Part shown: positions 35,249 to 48,138 of the stretch, one piece after another | How positions within the stretch are numbered: position 1 is the stretch's first letter | Layout of the letters: every line of letters starts with the position of its first letter | DNA from: Tubiluchus corallicola | Lineage: Eukaryota > Priapulida > Priapulimorpha > Priapulimorphida > Tubiluchidae | Reading direction: 5' to 3' | NCBI GenBank assembly: GCA_030141605.1 | Contig: JAQGDQ010000156.1 | Location: 312,001 to 372,000 of the forward strand | Length of the DNA: 60,000 nt | Notes under the pieces: model-generated | The model's input: the letters and a program-made list of their open reading frames with translations, nothing else | Databases searched by the model: none | What the model was told of the DNA's origin: nothing | Position numbers and translations under genes: made by a program

Positions 35249-36563
35249 TTTGTGCATCTATGTATGTATGTATAATAGGCATCGTTTATGTACAAGCATC
35301 CAACAACGCAAGTAAGGCTTTTTACAGCCACAACCGAATTGAATGTGTGACTCACTTTAAATGCCTGTGTGACGTCATACAAACGTCATATTTCTTGGAG
35401 AAGGGGTTCTCGCTACATTAATCAACAGTGAAAAAAATTAAGGGAATGTTGACACCAAAACGCACATGATGTCGTTTCAGAAACTGAAGCACTGCACTAA
35501 TTTTATTTCAAGAGGGACTGGCTGGATGTATAAGCGTTGCCTAGCACTGCCGGGTGCTGACCGGACGTGATTTTGTTTGGCCAAGTTAATGCTTCCATCA
35601 TCTCTTAAGAGCTGTGTGTATGTGTGGAGGTTGGTGCCTGGATCGAAGTATGTGTAGCGCACTTTTCTTCCAGACAGGCGGTCAAGAAAAATAGGTCGCT
35701 GTTGTAGCTCTGTGCATGGCAGTTACATGACTGACCTATCTTTTATGTTTTACAAAGAGGAACTATGTACTCGCGTGTAATGTATTAAGGCATATGTGTA
35801 TTTCCCGCGGTTTACTGTGATAGGAATTGATGTTTGTCAGTGTGAGTACAAGGAGCAATACAATGAAACGCTGCGTTTTTATAAATGTCATTTGTACACA
35901 ATCTGATACTAGCTGGCAGCATGAATCGCACGTTTCTCAATGAGGAACAAGTGGAGTTAATTACTGCGTCTTGATCATTCAAAGGTGAAGCCCTAAACAG
36001 GGAAGCCATGCGTAACAGGCGTGCTCACGTGTCTCCCGGCAGAGGACGTCTTCAGCGGGTTTCCTGCCTACCACTTACTAACTGCCTTCATTCCACGCAA
36101 GTGATGAGCAAATATTGGCTTCATTGTGGGATCGGGTTCAGTCGTGTTTGTTTTGAATGAAATCTGCCTCTTCTGTTTTTTTGAAATTCGCAATGATCGC
36201 AGTCTGTTACTCATGGTACGACTAGGCACCGATACGACTGCAGTGAAAAGTTAGGAAGAGAAGTGGAGTTGCGTCTGTACGCATTTGCTTCGAAGGTGCT
36301 GCCGTCAGGAAATTATTCGTGGTCTGAAGGCTCTTTAGAAAATTGTTCGCATGTGGAACGGAGCGAACCTTGAATTCATGCATAGTAGCTCCAGTGATTT
36401 ATGCGAAACTACATGTATGTGGATTCTTAAACCTTGCATGAAATCGTAAACCAATCGTTTGAAAGTATCAGAACGACTTCGGTTTTGTGGTTTGGAAGCA
36501 TCTAAATTTCTACGTTTTGCTCAACGTGTCATTGCAGTTCAGCTGTTTGTGAGTTATCCCGGA

Positions 36564-36674
36564 GCCCTGTGAACGCGACAAGTGTGAATTTGACTCTGGA
36601 ACCCAGTGAACGCAGCAAGTGTGGACTCGACTCTGGAGCCTTGTGAACGCAACAAGTGTGAACCAGACTCTCCA
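36564..36674 (+). repeat. 37-bp tandem repeat, exactly three units
   Basis: Units at 36564-36600, 36601-36637 and 36638-36674 share GTGAACGC..CAAGTGTG and GACTCT. 37 is not a multiple of three, so the array cannot encode a repeated peptide. An in-frame TGA at 36591 closes the frame that leads into the ATG at 36684. It looks like 5' UTR of the next entry. Confidence 0.9.
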
Positions 36675-36683
36675 ACAAGAAAA

Positions 36684-36803
36684 ATGGGTACTATATACGA
36701 GGAGGATGTGCCAGTGATTGTCCGCAGGCGTGGATGTACCATGAGGATCCGAATAGGAATGTTTTCATGGGATAACACACCAGAGACGTCTCCAGCCACA
36801 AAA
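36684..36803 (+). CDS. Small candidate first coding exon (40 codons)
   Basis: The ATG at 36684 is in strong start context (A at -3, G at +4) and has an upstream in-frame stop at 36591. It opens 40 codons with a non-random, mixed-charge composition (IYEEDVPVIVRRRGCTMRIR...). A GT at 36804 (AAA|GTATAC) would end the exon in phase 0; without splicing the frame stops at 36840. Phase 0 would allow joining to the MAST exon at 49813, so this may be another alternative N-terminus. The donor is mediocre and no homology is recognised. It may also be a chance open frame. Confidence 0.3.
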
Positions 36804-36840
36804 GTATACTACTTTTCCTTAATTCTATATGTTGGAAGAT

Positions 36841-39800
36841 AGTTACATAGATTAGCTTGTATGTGGCAACTCATAGTAACAGTACACTAATTGCTCTTAA
36901 ATATGATTTACTTATTAACTTTTTAATGTAAAACAGACATAGATCTTTTGCCCGACTATTAGAATCACTGTGTTTGTGTTTTGTGATATTGACTAGTTAA
37001 GCAAAGTTGTTTTGTGATACTGAAGGGTTAAATAGACAGCAAGAAGACGCGTTAAAGCTGTACAAGTGTTTTTTTTGTTTGAGAGGTTGAACTCCTGCTT
37101 TAATTTTAGTTCATTCCATCAAGTCTGTCCAACATTAGTTGTATTTAACCGGTTTGTTGCTATGCATTTATCACGCCAATTTACGAAGCTACCAGCTTTC
37201 TAGTTTTTGTGGTATTACAGTTTTAATTGTTGAATGTAAAATAGTTACCACGATTATAACCGAATTTAGTTTTCAGTAACTTCACTACATTGGTAGTGGT
37301 CTATAACTGTCCTAGTTTATGTGATGTTGGAATATGTATGTTAGTGAGATGTGTGGTTGAGTTAACAGATCTATAACACTATCACAGCATGTAACACACT
37401 CCATTTTCAGCCTGCTACCCAAACACCTTATTAACACCATATTATGCTTGTATTAGTGTAACAGATATATTAACAGGTGTGCACAACAAATGCCGTTACA
37501 TCTTATAACAGGTTTTTAATAGCTTTTGTTTCAAATCTGAGCATAGGTAAATTTGTTAACTTTGATTGTTACTAGGTTCATTTATTGGGCTTATTTCCCC
37601 GTGCAAGCGATAAAGAGATCTATTTAGTCTCAATTTTGTTAATATGCTCAATCTAAATGCTTTTACCATCAGGTTAAATAAAAAAATCAGTCACTAGGTG
37701 GCTGAACTCCTGTGACACGAAGTTCAGGTTGCAACTAAATCTGTCGGCTTTACTTTTGATTATTTATTTTACTTTAAGAGTTATTATGTTCCATCCCTTC
37801 ATACAATAGTCCTTGGCGGATAATGATAGCTGACCTTTACAGAAGAACTGTTGCTTCTCCAAATGAGCCCAAAGACATCTGAGACTCTCAGAGTAGCAGC
37901 TTCGTGAAATTTCTTTTGCTTAAGACTCGATGTAACGCGTGCCTTAATTTGAGCTAAACATCTGAGCCCAGATCAAGGACCCCCAGGACAGATTTGTTAA
38001 CGAGCTAGTAACATTAAGTCTAACACTAACACTTTACCAACAAAAACTAATTCCAATTTCATACTGCTGTCATGAAACATGCATGGACATAGACAAAATG
38101 CTTACAAGCTCGCATTAATGAAAATCTAGTTATAACTGCTAAACTAAAGAAGATTATTCAGCACTTGTTGAACTACATTCATAAATACATTTTGTGTTAC
38201 AGTGTTAAAAAGTTATTCCATTTCATCGTTAAACATTACGCAACAAAGCTGATATACGTAGAAACCTTCCATATCCCTCCTGTCAACAGGTTTGCTAAAA
38301 TGATACTTAAACCTCTTAGAAATTATGAACCTCGTGTTCGAAATAAAATAATTACTTACTTTACTTTAGAAGAACCTCTAGAATGGTCGTCTGCAATGAA
38401 ACTGCGAACCTCTTACAACAGGTGTTCACTTTTAGTGACCACATACGTCGTCTTCCATATCGCGTCTAACTGAAAATCGTCTTGAAATTTTCGTTTCAGT
38501 TACATGCTGCCTTATTGCGCGCAGTGCTTGTATGGGCAGCAACGCTGCTTAAAACTTGAAAAGTCCCGCGGTGACCGTGAGGTGCATTTTGACTGTAAGT
38601 CGTTTCGAAGAAGTTTAGATAACATTACATAAAGTTTGAGCAAATTTTCAGAGCATTCGTAGCGCGCATGTCACTCGCTAAACTTTTTGAATCATTGAGA
38701 ATTTTCGTTTCACTTACATATGTCTTTCAAACTGTAGTACGCGTGATTAGCGTTACAACTTTGTAAGGAAGGTTTGTAACATATAACATTCCCCTTTCTT
38801 CTCCTTTAAAACAGTTACCTTAGTACAGAATACTTTCGTGAACTTTTAGCGGTAATTGCACGATTTTTGTCATATTTCTCACTCTTATATTTTGTGGCTT
38901 TTATTGCAACCAGCGATCCATTATTGTTATGACAGCTCAACTTTGCCCTTTTCTATGAAGAAAATTTCAAAATTTAATAGTAATGTAGAGTGTCAGTAGC
39001 TGATTTAGTTTTCTTAATACGCTTTACTATCGGTTCACTGGCTTCTCAAATTCAATCTGCAAATGTTAAACCTAAGGCAGGGCTTCTTCTTAAGGCGATA
39101 CGAAAAAAATGGTCGGCCAGCAAAACGTGAAAATCAGTTAAGTGCTGCGAGGTTATGGTGCAAATCCGTTTAGTAAGTGAAAATGGCCAGTATTTTGACA
39201 GTTGTCATTTATTATTTATAGTACAGGTTATCCTGAACACAATCTGCAGTGAAAGTAAATTGGCTTCTCTTTTACGGCGGTGGTGAAAAACAACTTGAGA
39301 AACGAAACTGCGTTTAAAAGCAAACGTGCCATTCAAGACCCCACATCTGTGGGATGCTGAGCAGAGGGTATCTCAATATATCTCTTCTTCTATATACTGG
39401 AAGGCGTGCATTCACCACTTTGTCCATACTTGTATTGCGAAAGACTATAAAGTGGCGTTTATCTAGGATCCCGAATGTGATTATGCGTTATCCACTTGCA
39501 GTAAGGCTGCGTATAAAAAAATTAATAGGAAGGCAGCCAACAGCTGCAGAAAAAATAGCGCATAACGCAGGTCTGATAAACCGGTGGATTGAAAACAATA
39601 TAATACGGATTTTATCTATTCCGCAAACGCATAACACATACGCATTTCGGATGCTAGGTAAACACGACTTAAGTTAACACCTACCAAACGAGTTGGCAAC
39701 CCTGTAAACAGCACCTGGACCCTCCCTCCTTTTTGGCTTTGTATACACTTCTCTCTTTTGTAAGATTAGTTCAAAGAAATGCGTATGTTCTCGTTTGATG

Positions 39801-41529
39801 TGGCGAGACGGTAACTAATAATACGTATGTTTCTTCTGTAAGAAATTGGATGCGCTCATCTAAGATCAGAACACGAGTCAAGGCCTAATAAACGAAGCCA
39901 GAGGCTGATGACCAAGAGATGAAGCCCCACAGGTAGAAACAAATTGCAGACTACCTAAAACTTGTGCATGTGAGACCATTCAGTGTTACTTGTGGGTTTC
40001 ATCTACATGCAGCAGTACTAGCACAATTTTTAATGTAATGTGACTCAGTATTTTAAAATATTCACTAGTTACACAACCTCGTAATCAAACCTTTACGACG
40101 TGAACGAATGTATTATTGGTGTAATTATAATTTTTCTTTGCCAGTTTCAGTAACAGATGTGTCTTCTATGTATGAAACCAATACTGGTGTTTAGATGTTA
40201 GTACATTTGTCTGGCATTGTCGATTGATGCACACAGTTATAGTAATCTAATAAACTGGAAGTATTGCTGTAGTAAATTCATATTGACTCGGCGTAATTAT
40301 ATCAAGTCATTCCGAGATTTGTTCGATAACTTCCACATCAGCTCATATTGCATACGTTTAAATACACCCGGTTTATGCCCAGAACAGTGTACCGCAGAAG
40401 AAAAACTGCCTTATGAAATCTACTGGTATTATCAACGAGGGCTAATTATTGAAGGTTTCACTCGAAATGAACTGAATGAGATGCTTTTATATTTAGTAAC
40501 TAACTAGTTCAAAATTGTATGTATTGTATTATTTTTTGTATATATTTCTATTGTTACTTATTTTATCTATATCCACCTCTGTGTTGTGTATGGCATTAAT
40601 TTGCGAAATAAATGATATATATATGTATAATATACCCTGGTTTCCATTCCAAGTGTCTTAGCGGTTTGTAATTGTAAGCTCACTTTAACTTGTTAGATTG
40701 TTTTAATCTATTTAATTGGTGCTTAAGTAGTTCTTTCATCTAATACAGTTGGAATAGAAGCCCCCATGTGCAACTTAGTTTTGGTTCTGTAGTTTTTTAA
40801 AGCTTCGAATACGAAATTTTTTGCTGATTTTTAAAATTATTTTAGTTTTTCTTAGAAACTAAATTGGGCATAACTATGAAAGGTTGTAATTGCATTAAAA
40901 ATATAACATCCATATTTTAAATGTTTGGTCATTAATTAAAGTTTCTCTCAGCGTGAAACAAGTGATTACTGTCATTGCTGTTAAATGTTTAACGGCATTG
41001 TGGAACGCGTGCGCAAAGTAATTGTTATCAAGTTTAATTTAATGAGTGCGCGAGGTAATTGTTATCTTAATGTTAAGGCACAAGAAAACGCTTTAGTTAC
41101 ACAAAGATAAAAATTCGTCTTGAAATTTTGTATCCACCTGCGTACTGCCCACGATGACCATCATTTTGACGGTAGGTCGTTTGACACAAGTTTAGATAAC
41201 ATTTCGCAAATTTTGAAAAAATAGAACATTCGCAAGAGCACAATTTACTAACTAAGCAAAAGCCTAATTTACTGTATCTTGTCAATCAGATTAAAAATAC
41301 GTTCTTGGTGAGTCAATGGTGCACACTGGGAAGGCGATTCAGTGACACTTGGCTCAAACATTTTAACTTACTAAGAATGTTGTTCTTTAACTGCATAAGT
41401 CTTTCAAACAGATAAGCGTAATATTAAGTAATGTAACATTGTGTAAAAAAATGTCAGGACATACTTTAAATTGTCTTTTGTTCCCCTTTAATTATTTTAA
41501 ACAATAATGATTTACAGCCCCGGAGTTTG
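36841..41529. other. No gene seen; diverged repeat pair
   Basis: Open frames at 38165-38473, 39354-39677 and 40217-40507 show no domain and no splice context. Segments at about 38471-38700 and 41096-41270 share blocks (CGTCTTGAAATTTT, CATTTTGAC, AGTTTAGATAACATT) in the same order, so they are probably old copies of one dispersed repeat. Confidence 0.4.
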
Positions 41530-41950
41530 GATATTTCTTCTTCAAAGCGTCATTCCATCTATTGTACACAGTGAGGCATTAACATTTATTAGAGTTTTCC
41601 ACTCACTTTTATCTGCAGCTAACAACGTTAGTTCTTCTATTCCTAAAGATAGGTTTGGTTGAAGTTGTTGAACATCTTATCTTACTATCCAAGTTGTTTT
41701 GAGTTTGCCACGTGTTTTTTTTGGAAGTTATTAAGGCTTCCTTTAAGGCGATTCTTACTGGAGCTTCACTTAGAAATCTTAGAAGATGTCCTAGCCAGCT
41801 TAATCTTCAGATCTTGACTTTTGAACTCCAAGGAATTTCTTTCGCTCTAGTGTATAAGTCTTCATTTTTTTATCATGTATGGACAGGTTGTTCCTGTTAT
41901 GTTGTAAATGATTTACGTTGTCTGCAAAGTCCGTAATTCTTTTGATTGTA
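41530..41950 (-). pseudogene. LINE (non-LTR retrotransposon) C-terminal fragment
   Basis: Read on the minus strand, interrupted frames give the characteristic tail of LINE reverse transcriptase ORFs: APVRIALKEAL, then a KKTRGKLKTTW segment, then LLAADKSEWKTLI, in the expected order. Stops and frameshifts break it and the 5' part is missing. A dead, 5'-truncated insertion. Confidence 0.65.
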
Positions 41951-42390
41951 TTGCAAAGGGCTAAACTTGAGCTTGTATGAGCATTCATTACTCCTGTTTT
42001 GTCCTTTCTTCCCTTATGCGTGTTGTGCATGTGGAGTCGAGCACCCTAAAACTTTTTTATGTTTATTTTATGTGCAAAGTGTAAACAAGCTCAAGGTTTG
42101 CGCTAATATAGTCCATATGGGATGTTTTACTCAAGTTGAACGAACTGTCTACTGGCAGATGTGAACATTGAAATCACATATTTTTAAAGGTACTGCAGTT
42201 TATATATGTTTATACGTGTACATGGACTTTTAATAGAAAGCGACACAAACGTGTAAAGGATGTGCATATTGTGCAGAGGGCAGTGACATCTATTGACAGG
42301 ATTGGGAATGCAAAATGGTATTGTTTTTGAGGAGTACAATTAGAATTTTTTGTTTGTGTTATTTAGCTCACCTGATCTCGGGTTCGCCTG

Positions 42391-42521
<131 letters not shown>

Positions 42522-43633
42522 TCTCGTTCGTTCATTTAGTTCATGCGGTAGCATCAATGATATTTTAGCGTAGTCAATTAAGCTGCTGTTCAAAGCAGAT
42601 AGCTTGTTCAGTTTAATAATGTAAACATTGTATTCTGTACAGTACGGCATGTCACAAGTTTGGGGCTAGCCGGAATTTTATGCCAAAATTGTTTTTGTGG
42701 TCAGTTTTGTCGGTTTGGGATGGGGATTTGAAAAACGATTGATGCCATTTTTTCGTGCACACATTCGGCTGCCATCCTGGATTTCAAAATGGTTGTCACT
42801 GACATTTAAAAATTAAGCTTGTTCGTCAACTTCTCTAGTGATTAGGAGATGTTTTACGAGTCTGCAGGTTGGTGGTGATAGACGTGCATTAAATATTCTT
42901 CAAAAAAGTGGGCGTGGCTAAATCGTTATTCACCGTTTTGATTATTTAATTTATCTGGTTTTTCGTGGTTACTCTGTGCATTTTGCCAGTTTCTGGGAAA
43001 ACATTTGACATTTCTCGTTCGATAAACTGATTTCTCTGAATTTTGTCTGAGCACTGTAATTTATAAAATTATCGGCAAATATTATCGTTTTTCGTTAGTC
43101 TGCCAATATTCTTGAATTCTGAACGCTGCAGAGTAGCAATTTGTAGAATCGCATAATACGCATTCACTGCCATTCCGAATTAGCGAAAATGCCAAAGAAC
43201 GCATTCACATAAATTTCTTAAACCGAAAATGTCTAAATTCTTTAAAACCTGGCGCCAGATGGCGCCACCATGTTAGCTTGTTCTAAAACCCTGTTCATGT
43301 TTTGGGGGATTTGAGACTGTTACGTTTAAGTGCAGTGAATGACAACCGATAGGATTTCTATTTAAGTAATTATGTAATTAGTTTCCTAGTTAGAGTCCAA
43401 AAATGTCCAACTTTTTGCCACTTGGAGTGTTTTAGGCGTTTCCAGAATCTAGAATTTGTTTACAAATGACCACTGTGGCTAATGTTGTCAACGCACTTTG
43501 TAATTGTAATGCTATGAAATTTAGCGTTACGTCAATCTGGCACTTTAGCGTAGTTTTTAAATGGCAGGAATTATTGCTTAAAACTGGCGGTAAGGCATAA
43601 TACGCTGCTGGTTAAAATGAAATGGACAGTAAT
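42522..43633. other. No gene seen
   Basis: Holds a palindromic patch TGGCGCCAGATGGCGCCACC near 43250 but no exon or repeat family that I can support. Confidence 0.4.
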
Positions 43634-43777
43634 AAATCAGACCAGAGTTTTTTACAACCTAAATCAGACCAGAGTTTTTTTACAACCTGTATCAGACCAG
43701 AGTTTTTTACAACCTAAATCAGACCAGGGTTTTTTTTACAACCTGTATCAGACCAGAGTTTTTTTTACAATCATATA
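43634..43777 (+). repeat. ~28-bp tandem repeat, five units
   Basis: Five units of (A/T)ATCAGACCAGAGTTTTTT with an ACAACCT end. They differ in T-run length (6-8) and alternate between AAATCAG and TATCAG starts. Confidence 0.95.
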
Positions 43778-44790
43778 GGTTGTATATTATACTCTATTTT
43801 TACTTCTTTGCCGACTTCCAATGATTGCACCTTCGTTTGAAATCGATAGTTTCGCTGAAGTCAGGCAGTTCCGAGCAGTTGTCGAATTTCGTTCATTGTT
43901 TATGTGATCAGTTTTTCGTCGCTGGTTCGGGTTTCTCGCTTCTATGCGTGCCTTGTTAACCGAGCTTCCACAGCTGTTTGCGTTATCACGATTTCAACTG
44001 TAGTCATGCGTTTCATGTACAATTGTGTGGTGCTGTGAATGCTGTAGCTTCTTTGATAAGTGTGGCGTGTGGTAAGTCTAATTATGTGCCTGCAGTATAC
44101 GCTTTGAATTTTTAAACATTTTCATTTTGTGTAAGGCTTTGGTAGTATTAACTTGTAGGCAAGTAATATATTTGACATTAGCGCGAATTAGATTTAAATT
44201 TTTTGGTTTTTACCGTGTAAAGCGATGTAAAATTTTTCAAACTGCTTTTAACGTCGTTGTTTAGGATTTTGAGAGAATGCGTTTCTATCTAAGCAATGGT
44301 AATGCATTTCACTCATTATTATAGGCGTTCAGTATTATTCAGAGGTTCTCAGACTATGCAGCATTTTTTCAATACAATTCAGTACTTTGTAAGCCAATTT
44401 CCAGCAACTGCAGAGCCTATTAAAGCAAATGGTTGTGGCAGACCGGAATATAGGTCATTATCATGGATAGTCCTAATTGTCCTTGTAATCGCATATCCGT
44501 TCCCCAACGTAGTTTGGCATTACTTAACTTTGGTAACTAAACACATCCATTATTGAATTCTTTCCGTTGCCGTGTACTATGCCGGATTACACAAAGTAGT
44601 TTTGTTAAGGAGAAACAATGCTAGAATTATTAAATTTCTTGAAATTAAGTTGTGAATGCAAATGTGAAAAAGTCTGAATTGCCTGGATTTGAACCTGGAG
44701 TTTTGAATTACAAGCTCAGCTCATGTTGAAACTTATTTTGTACTGTAGTCTGGCGGTCCTGGAGTTGATGTAGTTGCATTTCAGAAAAAC

Positions 44791-44852
44791 TTGATTATTG
44801 TGAGTTGCAACCAATGACGGATTAGGCATTGGTTGCAACTCACAATAATCAA
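44791..44852. repeat. Perfect 26-bp inverted repeat (hairpin 1)
   Basis: The left arm 44791-44816 and right arm 44827-44852 are exact reverse complements with a 10-nt loop (ACGGATTAGG). It is immediately followed by a second perfect hairpin. Confidence 0.97.
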
Positions 44853-44854
44853 CT

Positions 44855-44891
44855 CACCAGGTCATTGGATTAGGCAACCAATGACCTGGTG
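44855..44891. repeat. Perfect 14-bp inverted repeat (hairpin 2)
   Basis: The arms CACCAGGTCATTGG (44855-44868) and CCAATGACCTGGTG (44878-44891) are exact reverse complements with a 9-nt loop. It shares CCAATGAC and ATTAGG words with hairpin 1. Confidence 0.97.
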
Positions 44892-47800
44892 CCTCTAGGC
44901 TAATGAAATTACGGGATCCCCTTAGACGGACCACCTTGTAACTCGCCTGCATCCGTTTTGAATACTTTTTACTTTATTATATATTTCAGTAACATGCAAG
45001 TAAACTTATTGCAAATTTTTTAAATGTAGGGTCTCCATTTTTTAGGCTGCTGCCTGTAATAGGCTATTAGACAATCCACCCCTGCTTGCAGCTCAGAAGA
45101 TTGTGTTGTAGGGTCTACTAATCGTACTCTACATTGACTAATATTATGAGTAATTAGATCTTGTTGTTATTGCTAAGACAGTGAATTTCGACGAGTAGAA
45201 AATACTAAAGATTGTTTGAAGCTGGCAGAACAGCAAAATCGACTTACTTGCCAGCAACGTCTTATTGATTTAGTATCCTATAGCAGTGGATGTGGGACAC
45301 ATTATATCATTCTGGTCCAGAGCCCCGGGAATAGACGTTAGATGCCTATGCGAAGTTGATATCTAGCCCAAGCGTGGAGGGAGGGTTGTAATAGGGAGGG
45401 CGTCCGCTTCTCGGGGGTGCATAGTACACTGCATCATCTTTTCCCAAGTGTAGCTGCGGGAAAACCGGATAATAATTTGGTTTGTGTAAATGTTAGTTGG
45501 TAACCCTCACCAGGTAAAGCTGGAGTACAAATTGGCCCAAACAGGCTCATTTGTGTTGAGTTTTTTCCGTCAAAACATTTTACATATCGTTTGTAAATTG
45601 CTGCTTACGGCCACAGTAGCTATTCACTTTAGATAGGTATCTTATGTGAGCTCTTTCAGCAAAACCAGTAAATTTGGTTTTCGAATTTCGTTTTGGACAT
45701 AGCAATGTTTTGGCTGTACTCAACCAGTTACCTGCATGCTGTGTTCTGTCATGTGTAGCTCAGGCCTGTACACGTCAGTCGTGTTCGGGTTCTGCATGGG
45801 ATATAGCACAGGGAAATGAATGGGTAACAAACACCTGTTTCTGCACACAATGCAGCTCAGAACGAGCTTTCAATTTTCAGCAGAAAGAAATATTTTGAGT
45901 GTTTAGATGTAAACTAGGTCAGTGTTAGAAATTAGGCATCGTGTTGCTTATTCAGTGAAAGTGGAATGTGTACGGTGTGTGTGCCGTAGTTAATCAATTC
46001 AAGACGAACATTGATCCGCGTTGTGCTGGATCGTGATTAGCTGAATATACAAGAATTTCGCTAGTACTTATTTGATAACATCTCGATTTGTCGTTACCAG
46101 TATTTGCGAATACACAGTTACCAATCTACGTTATGCTAGAACTATATTGACTCAGCCACAGAAGTTTGATGTCAGTTGCTGTGACCAGTGTGATAAATTG
46201 TTACGTGTAGTAATGTTGCTATCTATCTTGCTATGCCTGTTCATGGACTACAGTTAGCAATTGCGAATATGTCTTCATAAGGAATTATCCCGGCTTAATG
46301 ATGTAGAGGCTGCTCGAGTTCAAAAGATTGCTGACTCGTCATTTGTATTGTGATTCGCTTTGAAAGCCTTTCCTGCTTGTGACATCGCCTTATTTTTGCA
46401 GCTCAGCTGGAGTGTGCGTCTGTGTGTGTCTCTGTGAGGGGTTACTCAGGCTAATTCTAAGTGTTCAAAGACCTACCAAAATCTATAATAAACGCGAAGA
46501 AAAAAACTTTTTCTGTTACTGGTACGTGGCCAGAACTAGGCACTACCTCAGTAACTTCATTGAATTCTATCTAATTCAGTATGCTTATATAATTGCATTT
46601 TAATAACTGTAGGCTGATTGTCTGTTGCTTGCTATAAATTTCAAAAGAAACCTGATACTGTTGAAACAGCTGCATGTTCAGCTGCTCCTGTTCTGGAAAA
46701 TCCTTTCGTTCCTAGAACTGACGAGAAGACGGCGAATTTCCCTCTTCAGTGCAGAAGCCACTTAAATCTCTCACTGCTGTACCTCTTTGTCCTGAAATGA
46801 ACGGTACTTATCTTGACGATTGACGCTCCGCCATTTCGCGTGAATAATACATGCAAAGTGCCCATCTATCACGAGAAGCCCTGCTGTAAGCCTGGGGAAG
46901 CCGTTGTGGTACGAATTTAATCAAAAGGATTGTGTCTGGGGTCAACGCTTGGTTCACTTTTGTAAGAGCTTATAGAAGTTAAAGTTGTGTTGCCACCGTT
47001 TGTGAGTCTGTGAGTAAATACTTGTGTGTAACTGTGCTGTTTTCTGATAGCTTTATCAATCGTCAAATAGGCACTGCAGTGACTACAGGGTTCTGTATAT
47101 ATGGATGCCTGCAGCTGAATATTTCAGAAGTGCAATATCTGGACACGGGAGTTGGCAACAACATTGATCAGTGCTCTTTCCAAACTCGTACGGCGATGCT
47201 CAGATGTCTCTTGGATGTTCTTCGAAAAGTCCAAACTACAGTTGATGACAAGCGGTGGACTTTGTAGCAGGATTTTTGTCAACTCTTCCCCGTTGTGGCA
47301 TAAGGAGTGAGAGTAACTTACAGAGCCTGGAAGAATATTTCACTTTGGCGATTTTTGATGTGAACCTAACATTGAGGAAATAATCTCAAAAGCTAAATTT
47401 GTACCGTGGTAGTCAGCCTAATAGTACGCAAACCTGAAGATAAGCTAAGAATCCTTAAATATAAAAGTGAGTTATATGCACCAAATTTACAGCACTGCAC
47501 TATATGCATATTTTTGGGCAGTACTTTGTAGCTCCCAACTTACTGAAGAGAGTGTTCGTAAGCTCTCTTTGGTTTTATAGACATTTATAGACTAATCAAC
47601 TTCGAAAACAATTATAGAAACTTTGTGCCAAGCTTCTCATTTTAAAAACCATTTTTGCATCAATACTCATTACACTTGCAATAGTTAATGCACGAAAAGA
47701 AGTTAAATAAGGACAGTGTCGGGCCCAGTGCAACGATTAATATGCATTATTGAAAGACACGAATATTCGCTTATCGTAGCTGCTCTGTACATACTTATTC

Positions 47801-48003
47801 ATCGGTTATTCAATACAATGCTGTAGACTGAGCTACATTAGCATCTCCTGAAGAAACTGGACCCTAAGATTGTGGTTGGCAGGTTCTGTGATAATGCTAA
47901 AGGATCACTGCTCTAGTTTGATTTGTTGTGGAACACTGGTACCGCTGAAAATGTTTAGTTGATGAATTCACTAGAAAGGTGAGGTATTTAACTAAGAAGC
48001 GCC
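44892..48003. other. No confirmed gene; upstream of MAST start exon
   Basis: Several open frames of 60-85 codons (45674, 46618, 47010) have no recognisable domain. The promoter for the exon at 48004 should lie near the right edge, but no TATA box or CpG cluster is obvious. Confidence 0.4.
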
Positions 48004-48138
48004 ATGGATGTTTTGGAAGAGGCCATTAAGTTCAAGCGAAAGATAAATCGACCTCCTCCGCTGTCTGGTATATTTGAAGCTGAAGCTGACATGCCTGCTA
48101 CACCTGTTAGATTGAGGCCCAAGAGTCTTAATTATCAG
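48004..48138 (+). CDS. MAST: MAST gene, start exon (45 codons)
   Basis: The ATG at 48004 lies in GCGCCATGG, a textbook context. It encodes MDVLEEAIKFKRKINRPPPL and 25 more residues, ending in phase 0 at CAG|GTAATA (48139). It reads as coding by composition and by its exact phase match to 49813. I do not recognise the peptide as a conserved MAST segment, so it may be a lineage-specific or alternative N-terminus. Confidence 0.75.

Noticed and set aside
39354-40507. Open frames at 39354-39677 (107 codons) and 40217-40507 (96 codons)
   Set aside because: Basic or mixed peptides with no domain I recognise and no splice sites tying them to a gene; possibly fragments of an unknown mobile element.
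44685-44695. B-box-like GGTTCAAATCC on the minus strand (tRNA or SINE)
   Set aside because: No A box at the right distance and no cloverleaf; at most a truncated tRNA-derived remnant.
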